From: an uncultured bacterium
Lineage (GTDB): Bacteria; Patescibacteriota; Minisyncoccia; Phycocordibacterales; UBA918
Direction of reading: 5' to 3'
Assembly (NCBI GenBank): GCA_903839715.1
Contig: CAIMDH010000040.1
Location: 1 to 5,211 of the forward strand
DNA: 5,211 bases
Under the pieces are notes generated by a model. The model was given only the letters and a program-made list of their open reading frames with translations. It was not told where the DNA came from and made no database searches. The position numbers and the translations under genes are program-made. This document shows positions 1-5,103 of the stretch, piece after piece (the stretch's first letter is position 1; each line of letters starts with the position of its first letter).

Positions 1-1
1 A

Positions 2-949
2 GGCGGTTTAGTCGGTTTTGGTTCTTTTCTTGCTTGGATAATCATTATTATTGCAGCCTTAGTAAGTATGATTCGAGCATTTTCTGCACACAAGGCAGTT
101 TGGAAACTATCACTTGGAGTAGTCGTTGTACTCGGAGTGCTTTCTATTATTGATTTTATCAATCTGTATCCTGAGACAGGCGCATGGTATGACACTATTG
201 ACTCAATGACCGTGTACTGGATGTTCGCCGCTCTTTTTTCAGTTTTTGCGATACTCGTTACTGCACTAATGTTTTTCATCCCGAGTGTGGCAGGGGCTAC
301 ACTCGCTGTAGAAAAATATCGTGAGAGGATTGCTCCACTCATGTCGTTACCCAATTCTCCAGATATAAAATCGACGTATCGACTTGCACTTGTCCGTGGG
401 TATCTCCTCGGTGTCTTGTTTTTAGGTTTTACCCTTGTGTTGTATTGGATAGGTGATACATATCTTGGGGTGTGGTACCCATACGGCGATTCAGATATTA
501 TAAGCGGTCTCGGCAGTTTCGTTCCTGCGTTTACTCTTATGCTCTCTCTCGGGGTTATGGCAGCTATCACAGAAGAAGTTACATTTAGGTTGTTCGGCAT
601 TTTATGGATTAGCTCTCTCACTAAATCAACGACGATCGGCGTATTAATTGCAACGATTATTTGGGCACTTGCACATACAGACGGGTCTGTACTGCCTGTA
701 TGGTTTCGTGGTGCTGAAGTGTTTATGGGAGGTTTACTCTTTGCATATTTTTTTATGCGTTACAATATTCTCACTACTATTGTCGCTCATTATGTGCACA
801 ACATTATTATTGCAGGTATGGTTTTACTCTTCACGTTTGGTATCGCGCAACTTATTCCTACACTCCTCATCTTCCTCATGCCTGCAATAATTTATTTTTG
901 CTTTGAGTTTGTAGTGAACACCCGTATGTGTAGAAGTACTACAAAATAG
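2..949 (+). CDS. CPBP-family intramembrane metalloprotease, 5' end probably outside window
   Basis: This is a polytopic membrane protein of the CPBP (CAAX protease and bacteriocin-processing, Abi) family, glutamate/histidine intramembrane endopeptidases. Numbering from the first ATG at 68, all three family motifs are seen: EExxxR at 169-174 (EEVTFR), a (F/W)xxxH motif at 199-203 (WALAH), and HxxxN at 241-245 (HYVHN). Hydrophobic segments lie near residues 14-30, 50-75, 110-128, 150-168, 188-203, 217-230, 236-258 and 260-283. The ATG at 68 has no ribosome site, and the frame stays open upstream to base 2, adding 22 mostly hydrophobic residues with a run of isoleucines. The start is therefore probably left of the window, consistent with long-form CPBP proteins that carry extra N-terminal membrane segments. 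The substrate cannot be told from sequence; roles known in the family include prenyl-protein processing and bacteriocin self-immunity. The TAG stop is at 947-949. Family call is firm; the 5' extent is inferred. Confidence 0.88.
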   Translation, partial: GGLVGFGSFLAWIIIIIAALVSMIRAFSAHKAVWKLSLGVVVVLGVLSIIDFINLYPETGAWYDTIDSMTVYWMFAALFSVFAILVTALMFFIPSVAGATLAVEKYRERIAPLMSLPNSPDIKSTYRLALVRGYLLGVLFLGFTLVLYWIGDTYLGVWYPYGDSDIISGLGSFVPAFTLMLSLGVMAAITEEVTFRLFGILWISSLTKSTTIGVLIATIIWALAHTDGSVLPVWFRGAEVFMGGLLFAYFFMRYNILTTIVAHYVHNIIIAGMVLLFTFGIAQLIPTLLIFLMPAIIYFCFEFVVNTRMCRSTTK

Positions 950-978
950 TTGTCGGTCTATTTGATTTCGCGATTCCA

Positions 979-1074
979 TTAAATAGTGCCTTCAGGTGTG
1001 AGATAAAACGTCAGAATATAAATATTTGTATCCACCAACCTCTCCAACACAGTTCAGCATCCTCTACGACGTCG
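979..1074 (-). pseudogene. Relic copy 1: decayed 3' end of an unrecognised gene
   Basis: Read on the minus strand, this stretch encodes DVVEDA, then after a one-base frameshift TVLERLVDTNIYI, a short tail and a TAA stop at 981-979. The same peptide pattern occurs unbroken at 3540-3627 (DVVEDVRTVLQCLDDTGIYI). In the shared codons several differences are synonymous (Val, Leu, Leu, Thr, Ile), which points to the minus strand as the ancestral coding frame. The most conserved DNA is 17 identical bases, CATCCTCTACGACGTCG, at 1058-1074. No further homology to copy 2 was seen upstream on the minus strand past 1074. The 3' end faces the convergent CPBP gene. I do not recognise the family. Decay is inferred from the frameshift and the missing body. 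Confidence 0.5.
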
Positions 1075-1165
1075 AATTAAAGGAAGTAATGATGTGACTC
1101 TGCCACGAATGAGTCGGTGTCGAGAGTACTTAGATTTTTATGAACGAAGTGAAATAAAAAGCTTA

Positions 1166-1194
1166 GATAAAACTTTCTGGGAGATAGTTTTATC
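1166..1194. repeat. 9-bp perfect inverted repeat (stem-loop)
   Basis: GATAAAACT at 1166-1174 pairs perfectly with AGTTTTATC at 1186-1194 around an 11-base loop. It ends about 35 bases before the -35 box of the toxin-antitoxin promoter. There is no following T-run in either direction, so it is not a typical intrinsic terminator. It could be a regulator site or just a structural remnant. Apart from this hairpin, the relic at 979-1074 and the promoter, I see nothing definable in 950-1265. Confidence 0.45.
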
Positions 1195-1229
1195 GTGACC
1201 AATTCCCTTCCAGTAGCCGCCAAAAAATA

Positions 1230-1258
1230 TTGACACAAATAATACCAAAGTATATACT
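1230..1258 (+). promoter_or_regulatory. Sigma70-type promoter of the toxin-antitoxin operon, likely leaderless
   Basis: A consensus -35 box TTGACA (1230-1235) is separated by 17 bases from TATACT (1253-1258), a five-of-six match to TATAAT. Transcription would start about seven bases after the -10 box, near 1265-1266, which is the A of the antitoxin ATG. The mRNA would therefore have no 5' leader, in agreement with the absence of a Shine-Dalgarno site. The -10 box lies inside the palindrome at 1242-1265, so a bound repressor would cover it. Confidence 0.8.
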
Positions 1259-1265
1259 TTGGTAT
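1242..1265. promoter_or_regulatory. Perfect 24-bp palindromic operator over the -10 box
   Basis: The half-site ATACCAAAGTAT is followed directly by its exact reverse complement, with the dyad centre between 1253 and 1254 and no mismatch over 24 bases. It covers the end of the spacer, the whole -10 box and the predicted transcription start, and stops one base before the antitoxin ATG. RelB/DinJ-type antitoxins are ribbon-helix-helix dimers known to repress their own operons at palindromes of this kind, so this is the expected autoregulatory site. The palindrome is seen; its use by this antitoxin is inferred. Confidence 0.8.
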
Positions 1266-1547
1266 ATGAATACACATACTATTTTAAATATAAAGACGGA
1301 TAAAAAACTCAAGGCAGATGCTCAAAAAGTAGCCAGTGAACTTGGTGTTCCTTTGAGTACAGTTATTAATGCTTTTCTAAAGCAATTTGTACGAGATAAG
1401 GAAATTACACTTTCAGCCAATCAATACCGCCCCACTCGCTACCTCGAAAGCATTCTAGAACAAGCTCAACGAGAATATGAAGCAGGTGAATTTGTTGGGC
1501 CATTTAAAAATGGAGACGACTTTTTGACACACTTAAAATCTCTGTAA
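1266..1547 (+). CDS. RelB/DinJ-type antitoxin of a type II toxin-antitoxin system
   Basis: A 93-residue protein with the layout of a RelB/DinJ antitoxin. Residues 3-10 (THTILNIK) form the probable DNA-contacting beta ribbon, 11-26 (TDKKLKADAQKVASEL) the first helix and 31-44 (STVINAFLKQFVRD) the second helix of a ribbon-helix-helix fold. The C-terminal half (46-93) is charged and aromatic, as expected for the segment that wraps and blocks the toxin. By family knowledge it neutralises the next gene's product and, alone or with toxin, represses the operon. The ATG at 1266 is chosen because the in-frame TTG at 1230 is part of the -35 box. There is no ribosome site and the transcript is probably leaderless. 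The TAA stop is followed after one base by the toxin ATG, giving TAATATG, so translation is probably coupled. Confidence 0.85.
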   Translation: MNTHTILNIKTDKKLKADAQKVASELGVPLSTVINAFLKQFVRDKEITLSANQYRPTRYLESILEQAQREYEAGEFVGPFKNGDDFLTHLKSL

Positions 1548-1548
1548 T

Positions 1549-1809
1549 ATGCAATATATTCTTTCAAGACGTTTTGAGAAAGATTTTGCAAGACTACCAC
1601 CAGCAACCAAAAAGAAGGCCTTCTCTACTTTTGAAAAATTTATTGAAAATCCACAAAATCCATCTTTAAGGAATCACAGTCTAGCTGGAAAGTGGAAAGG
1701 TCACTTCAGCATTAATGTCACTGGTGACACTAGGGCAATATACTTCGTTATAGAAGATGATATGGTACGATTTATAGCAATTGGATCACACAGCGAATTA
1801 TATGGTTAG
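1549..1809 (+). CDS. RelE/YafQ-type toxin (predicted ribosome-dependent mRNA interferase)
   Basis: An 86-residue basic protein of the RelE/ParE superfamily, closest in pattern to the YafQ/RelE branch that cuts mRNA on the ribosome. The N-terminus (YILSRRFEKDFARLP) is the usual strand and basic helix. The middle carries the family block HSLAGKWKGHFSINVTGD (43-60), then RAIY (62-65), and the protein ends in GSHSELYG (79-86). From memory of E. coli YafQ, His43, Asp60 and His81 would line up with its catalytic His50, Asp67 and His87, so the toxin looks complete and potentially active; this alignment is mine. It starts one base after the antitoxin stop and has no ribosome site of its own, consistent with coupling that keeps toxin output tied to antitoxin. 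The stop is TAG at 1807-1809. Confidence 0.87.
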   Translation: MQYILSRRFEKDFARLPPATKKKAFSTFEKFIENPQNPSLRNHSLAGKWKGHFSINVTGDTRAIYFVIEDDMVRFIAIGSHSELYG

Positions 1810-1925
1810 AATCTAAGTTTCCTCATCAAAACAAGCCCTTGCTTCTCCTAAATATTATAAACACAAATCTTGGAATCGATTTCTTCTGAGTGACAAGTAC
1901 GGCCCTAACGAGAACAAACCTAAGA

Positions 1926-1950
1926 GGTCCCTATACTCTGGGGATTTTTT
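1926..1950 (+). terminator. Weak intrinsic terminator after the toxin-antitoxin operon
   Basis: TCCC (1928-1931) can pair with GGGA (1941-1944), extendable by G-T pairs, and is followed immediately by six T residues (1945-1950). The stem is short and the loop about nine bases, so it is a marginal terminator. Its position between the toxin stop and the next promoter fits the role. The rest of 1810-1980 shows nothing definable. Confidence 0.35.
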
Positions 1951-1984
1951 AGTTCTAGCCAAAAGGTACCCTAGTGAGAATTAA

Positions 1985-2004
1985 TTTTGGTATACTTTTG
2001 GTAT
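1985..2004 (+). promoter_or_regulatory. Extended -10 promoter with 9-bp direct repeat, likely leaderless
   Basis: TATACT at 1991-1996 is preceded by TGG (1988-1990), giving an extended -10 element (TGnTATAAT type), which can work without a good -35; none is visible 17 bases upstream. The ATG at 2003 lies six bases after the -10 box, so the mRNA is probably leaderless. TTTTGGTAT occurs twice, at 1985-1993 and 1996-2004, with an 11-base period, about one helical turn. The string TATACTTTTGGTAT resembles TATACTTTGGTAT at the antitoxin promoter, so a shared regulator or simply a shared promoter style is possible. Confidence 0.6.
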
Positions 2005-2566
2005 GAAAATACTAGCTATTGCTGATAGACCACCCCGCGAAAAAGTTGAGGTGATTTTAAGTAAAAACCCAATTGATATAATTATTACGCTTGGGGATTT
2101 GGAACAAACTGAGCTTGCTGGCTTGGAGAATGTTACCAACCTTCCTAAACTCGGAGTATACGGAAACCATTGTTCCGGAATGTATTTTGAACCACTTAGC
2201 ATTACCAATATGCATCTAAAGACTTTTGAATTTGGTGGTTTAATATTTGGTGGTTTTGAAGGTTGCGTACGATACAAAAAGAATCCGTATACAAAAATGT
2301 ACACCCAGGAAGAGGCGTCCGAGTTACTTAAAGACTTCCCATATGTCGATGTGATGCTGGTACACTGTCCTCCCTTCGGGGTCAATGATGAACCGGACGA
2401 AGTGGCTCATCAGGGGTATAAAGCACTGCGAACATATGTTGAGGAAATGAAACCAAAATATCTTTTGCATGGGCACACCTATCCAACTGACGGGACAATG
2501 GTAACAAAACTGGGTGATACACAAATACTATATGTCCATCAGGATAAATTGATAGAATTATCATAA
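2003..2566 (+). CDS. Calcineurin-like metallophosphoesterase with altered metal-1 site
   Basis: A 187-residue soluble protein with the ordered motifs of calcineurin-like phosphoesterases: Asp8 in ILAIADRPP (motif I), GD at 31-32 (II), GNH at 54-56 (III), His121 in LVHCPPFG (IV) and GHTY at 157-160 (V). The VHCPP...G...L...V...P.YLLHGH stretch (120-158) resembles the small MPPED-like branch; the substrate is unknown. The usual DxH of motif I reads DRP, and the usual GHxH of motif V reads GHTY. In the Mre11-type active site these two histidines both bind metal 1, while the metal-2 ligands (Asp32, Asn55, His121, His158) are all kept. The enzyme may thus bind one metal or use an altered metal-1 site. 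The length is short but typical of stand-alone small phosphoesterases. It leads a two-gene operon with the zincin-motif gene one base downstream. Confidence 0.85.
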   Translation: MKILAIADRPPREKVEVILSKNPIDIIITLGDLEQTELAGLENVTNLPKLGVYGNHCSGMYFEPLSITNMHLKTFEFGGLIFGGFEGCVRYKKNPYTKMYTQEEASELLKDFPYVDVMLVHCPPFGVNDEPDEVAHQGYKALRTYVEEMKPKYLLHGHTYPTDGTMVTKLGDTQILYVHQDKLIELS

Positions 2567-2567
2567 T

Positions 2568-3518
2568 ATGGATAAGGAAATAACAAACACTTCTTTACAG
2601 AGTGAGACGGAAACAGAATCATCAATCGCCAAAACTGTCCTCGTAGATGAGGTCTATACACCAGAGCAACAAGCGGCTGATGCTGAAAGGTATAGAGTTG
2701 CCCAAGACACAGATACAGTAGGACCTATAAATACTGAAAAGAAGCCGGAGTTTGGGTTAAATGCGAGATTACACGAGATCCAAAGTGAGGCTGACCAGAT
2801 TGTTGATGAAACAAGATCTGAAATTAGTAATGTTACAGTAGAAATTGGTTTGGAGCCTGATATTGCAGAGACTAAACAGTCAGAAAAAGGAGTAGCTGCG
2901 GAGAACGAATCCCGCGCGACCTCTGCTGGAAGATTGATAGAGTATATTACCGGAGTCAGATTAAATGATCCCAATTTACCTGAGAGATTGTTAAGTGATC
3001 AACAGACAATTCGCGGAAAATATAACTTGCCACCTCAGGAGATACGCTTTGAGCTACCAGGCGAATACGAAAAAATCTTACATGAAATTGCTCGGACACA
3101 TAAAATTCAAATAGATTCCAAATCTGAATGCGGATCATTTTTTACTGAAAGTCCAATTGCAGGAGGTGTATTTTTTGATCAAGATAAAAAGGTGGGAGTA
3201 GATGTAGACAGAACAAACCAGATGTCGTATGCAAAAGGTCTTGGTACACTTGAACATGAGTTGATACATGGATTGCAACATGAATATAGTCCTAGAATGC
3301 CGATTGAATTAATGGAATATGAGGCATACATTGCTGGTGCAAAATTTGATCATTTACAGGATATGGACGAAACGGAACGTATTGAATCCTTAGAAGCATT
3401 CATTGGATTTACCATTGGGGCTTCTGTAAATCATTGGTCTTCAAACGTGAGCGAAGCGAGAGGTAAAGAAGAACGCCCAGTTTGGGATGATCCGGAATAC
3501 TTTGCTAACAAGAAATAG
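2568..3518 (+). CDS. Protein with disordered acidic N-terminus and HExxH zincin motif, function unknown
   Basis: A 316-residue protein that I do not recognise by name. Residues 1 to about 118 are rich in Glu, Asp, Ser, Thr and Gln with few hydrophobics, so this part is probably disordered; there is no signal peptide or membrane segment. Residues 119-180 look folded (RLIEYITGVRL, then FELPGEYEKILHEIARTHK). The C-terminal part holds HELIH at 230-234 within GTLEHELIHGLQHEY, a zinc-metallopeptidase HExxH motif, followed by acidic residues in ELMEYEAYIAG (247-257), where Glu250 or Glu252 could be the third zinc ligand, as in gluzincin-like or ImmA/IrrE-like proteins. It starts one base after the phosphoesterase stop (TAATATG), has no ribosome site, and is probably translated by coupling. 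A peptidase acting on a cytoplasmic partner is the simplest guess. The motif could also belong to a non-catalytic metal site. The stop is TAG at 3516-3518. Confidence 0.75.
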   Translation: MDKEITNTSLQSETETESSIAKTVLVDEVYTPEQQAADAERYRVAQDTDTVGPINTEKKPEFGLNARLHEIQSEADQIVDETRSEISNVTVEIGLEPDIAETKQSEKGVAAENESRATSAGRLIEYITGVRLNDPNLPERLLSDQQTIRGKYNLPPQEIRFELPGEYEKILHEIARTHKIQIDSKSECGSFFTESPIAGGVFFDQDKKVGVDVDRTNQMSYAKGLGTLEHELIHGLQHEYSPRMPIELMEYEAYIAGAKFDHLQDMDETERIESLEAFIGFTIGASVNHWSSNVSEARGKEERPVWDDPEYFANKK

Positions 3519-3539
3519 TGCATACAGAGGTGGGGTAAC

Positions 3540-3728
3540 TTACACAATTTCCACCTGAAACACAGGAATATAGATACCCGTATCGTCCAGACATTGTAAG
3601 ACAGTTCTAACATCCTCTACGACGTCGCCCCTGCTGAGATTCTCTACTATTTGTAGGGGTCTAGACAATGAAATTACTATTGGAAAGAAAGCGTTTTTTA
3701 GCGGTTCCACTATCCAATTCTGTGCAGG
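3540..3728 (-). pseudogene. Relic copy 2: minus-strand gene fragment matching copy 1
   Basis: On the minus strand a frame of 62 codons is open from 3728 to a TAA stop at 3542-3540. Its last third reads DVVEDVRTVLQCLDDTGIYI followed by PVFQVEIV and stop. This matches relic copy 1 (979-1074) with DVVED, TVL, DT and IYI conserved, and shares the identical 17 bases at 3611-3627. An ACAGTTC string (3601-3607) is also shared. No start codon with a ribosome site is seen and the frame closes upstream at 3731-3729, so this is probably the truncated 3' end of a gene and not an intact small gene. It is convergent with the zincin-motif gene. I do not recognise the family. Confidence 0.45.
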
Positions 3729-3861
3729 TTAGTAGGTCCTCAAAGAAAAGCTTAAATGACTGCTTCTGTCGGAACGGATTCCCTTTATCTGTCAGGGCTT
3801 TTTCTGGTGATTTCACTACCTTGTGAGCGTTGCCCACCAACTCAACAATATTTTTTAACAA
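3661..3861 (-). pseudogene. Possible C-terminal fragment of a large serine recombinase
   Basis: A minus-strand open stretch of 66 codons ends at TAG 3663-3661 and overlaps relic copy 2 in another frame. The peptide contains KSPEKALTDKGNPFRQKQ, then FKLFFEDLLTC and SGTAKK. This resembles the C-terminal tail of recombinase-domain (large serine) integrases, where a pattern like NPxKxW..G...K...LxLxFxxxLxY....GxxTxK occurs, but I am comparing from memory and conserved positions are few. Its only start candidate is a TTG at 3861 without a ribosome site, and a stop lies four codons further upstream. If real, it is a decayed remnant cut off by mutation and perhaps by the adjacent IS. The rest of 3519-3917, including the AT-rich 3862-3917, holds nothing else I can define. 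Confidence 0.3.
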
Positions 3862-3917
3862 TACACACGTTCATTAATGATAATGAAAAATACAAAATGT
3901 ACTTGCATATTACCAAC

Positions 3918-3936
3918 CACTAGTGTCCAAATAAAA
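3918..3936. repeat. Left terminal inverted repeat of the IS
   Basis: CACTAGTGTCCAA is identical to the inward-read right end, followed by two mismatches and a shared AAAA. The first eight bases are palindromic and may be target duplication and not IS sequence. The transposase TGA stop at 3942-3940 lies a few bases inside. Confidence 0.8.
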
Positions 3937-3939
3937 CTT

Positions 3940-5100
3940 TCAAAACATCTTAAGTTGTATATCCGGCGGTCGCTCAAACTTATGTACCGTTCTGCTGTCC
4001 AACGAAAGCAGGTCAATGAAGCTTCGACGCACAAAGAGTACCTCTCGTACCATGCGGGTAAGCTCTAAGAGTGATTTAGGGAACTTAGTCTGAAACTTGA
4101 TATAAGCTAGAAGTAAGTAATAAATCATAGCTACCCAGATCTGTGAGAGCACTGCGTTCTGTGAGGTGCCGAGGAAAGTTTTAATCTTTAAGTTCTGCTT
4201 AATCCATTTAAAGAACAGCTCAATTTGCCATCTTTGTTTATATATCTCTGCTATCTGTGTACCATTGAGTTTAAAATTATTAGTGACATACTCATACACC
4301 GTTTTGGTTTTGTCATCAATGATACGCACCCGTCTTAGTACTTTGGAGTAGCCATTGTTCTCACCAATCAGTACTCGCTCATCTTTAAGTATGCTACCTT
4401 GCGGTACATCATGCTGTCCCATAACCAGAATAGCCATATTGGTTTTAACTCGACTGACGAAATATATTCCCTTTTCGTCTAATTCATTCCACCACGCATA
4501 ATCTATATAAGCTCGATCAAACACAACAATAGAGCCCTGTTTCAGGTTTAATGGTAACTCCATTGCTTTGCCAGCAGTGACGTCCCCAATCTTCCCCGTA
4601 GAGGAGACAATCACTTCAGGCATCATGGTCGTATTATCAAGCAGAGTATGGAGCTTGAGGGCTCCTTTGGTTTTGGTATAGGTAGCCCAATCGAACACTG
4701 ATAAACAAAGTTGGATAGTAGTGGCGTCTAGTGAATAGAGCGGGTTAGCAAAAGAAAATGATTTACGCACAGCTATACCCTGACACTGACTTAGTATTTC
4801 ATAAAACAATTGTTCATACACTCGATAGTCACGATGATTATTGGCATAGGAGAGACTAGACCGAGCGACCGAGCGTACTCCTAAGTGTGCCCACTTTTCA
4901 CTTTGTATTAATAGTCCAGTTTCAATATCACGCAAAGACTCTTTTGCCGTGACTTGAGCATACAGAAGAGTAATGAATTGATTCCAGGTAGTGAGCTTCT
5001 TAACATATCGATCAGCTTCATGCTGTCTCACAAAAGCATTGAAGTGTTGTTTTGGTACAAAATTAAGTAATTGATTAAAAACTGTGCTAGCATAAGCCAT
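3940..5100 (-). CDS. IS4-family transposase with N-terminal DUF4372 domain
   Basis: A 386-residue DDE transposase that cuts the IS ends and joins them to target DNA. The N-terminal region (about 7-75, FNQLLNFVPKQHF onward) matches the DUF4372 domain common in one IS4 subgroup. The catalytic triad is visible: Asp125 in YSLDATTI, Asp195 in VVFDRAYIDY, and Glu294. The IS4-family signature Y-(2)-R-(3)-E-(6)-K is exact, with Tyr287, Arg290, Glu294 and Lys301 (starting YKQRWQIELFFKWIK). The long spacing between Asp195 and Glu294 fits the beta-strand insertion domain of IS4 transposases. The length is normal and there is no frameshift. The ATG at 5100 is chosen as the first in frame after the leader hairpin. 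No good ribosome site is seen; the nearest G-run (GGGG) is 10-13 bases before the ATG and lies inside the hairpin arm at 5104-5117. Confidence 0.93.
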   Translation of the reverse strand: MAYASTVFNQLLNFVPKQHFNAFVRQHEADRYVKKLTTWNQFITLLYAQVTAKESLRDIETGLLIQSEKWAHLGVRSVARSSLSYANNHRDYRVYEQLFYEILSQCQGIAVRKSFSFANPLYSLDATTIQLCLSVFDWATYTKTKGALKLHTLLDNTTMMPEVIVSSTGKIGDVTAGKAMELPLNLKQGSIVVFDRAYIDYAWWNELDEKGIYFVSRVKTNMAILVMGQHDVPQGSILKDERVLIGENNGYSKVLRRVRIIDDKTKTVYEYVTNNFKLNGTQIAEIYKQRWQIELFFKWIKQNLKIKTFLGTSQNAVLSQIWVAMIYYLLLAYIKFQTKFPKSLLELTRMVREVLFVRRSFIDLLSLDSRTVHKFERPPDIQLKMF

Positions 5101-5103
5101 ACG

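Noticed and set aside
1008..1097. Plus-strand reading of the duplicated segment (EY.Y.Y.P....QF..ILYDV pattern in both copies)
   Set aside because: Both copies do give similar plus-strand peptides, but copy 2 is broken by a stop there, while the minus frame is open in copy 2 and shows several synonymous third-position differences.
1230..1265. In-frame TTG at 1230 as an alternative antitoxin start adding 12 residues
   Set aside because: The TTG is the first half of the TTGACA -35 box and lies upstream of the expected transcription start; the RelB-type fold begins naturally at the ATG 1266.
1077..1277. Minus-strand open frame of 66 codons across 1077-1277
   Set aside because: It runs back through the toxin-antitoxin operator and promoter, and its peptide resembles nothing I know; the openness there comes from the palindrome being read from the other side.
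1524..1550. TTGACA (1524-1529) and TAATAT (1545-1550) as an internal toxin promoter
   Set aside because: The spacer is only 15 bases, the boxes lie in antitoxin codons and the stop-start junction, and a separate toxin promoter would be unexpected for this kind of operon. It remains possible but weak.
3528..3556. AGGTGG / CCACCT inverted repeat as terminator of the zincin operon
   Set aside because: The stem is six pairs with a 17-base loop and no T-run follows, so it is not a convincing terminator.
3628..3659. CCCCT ... AGGGG pairing as an RNA hairpin or terminator
   Set aside because: Five pairs around a loop of over 20 bases is easily chance, and the bases belong to the minus-strand relic frame.
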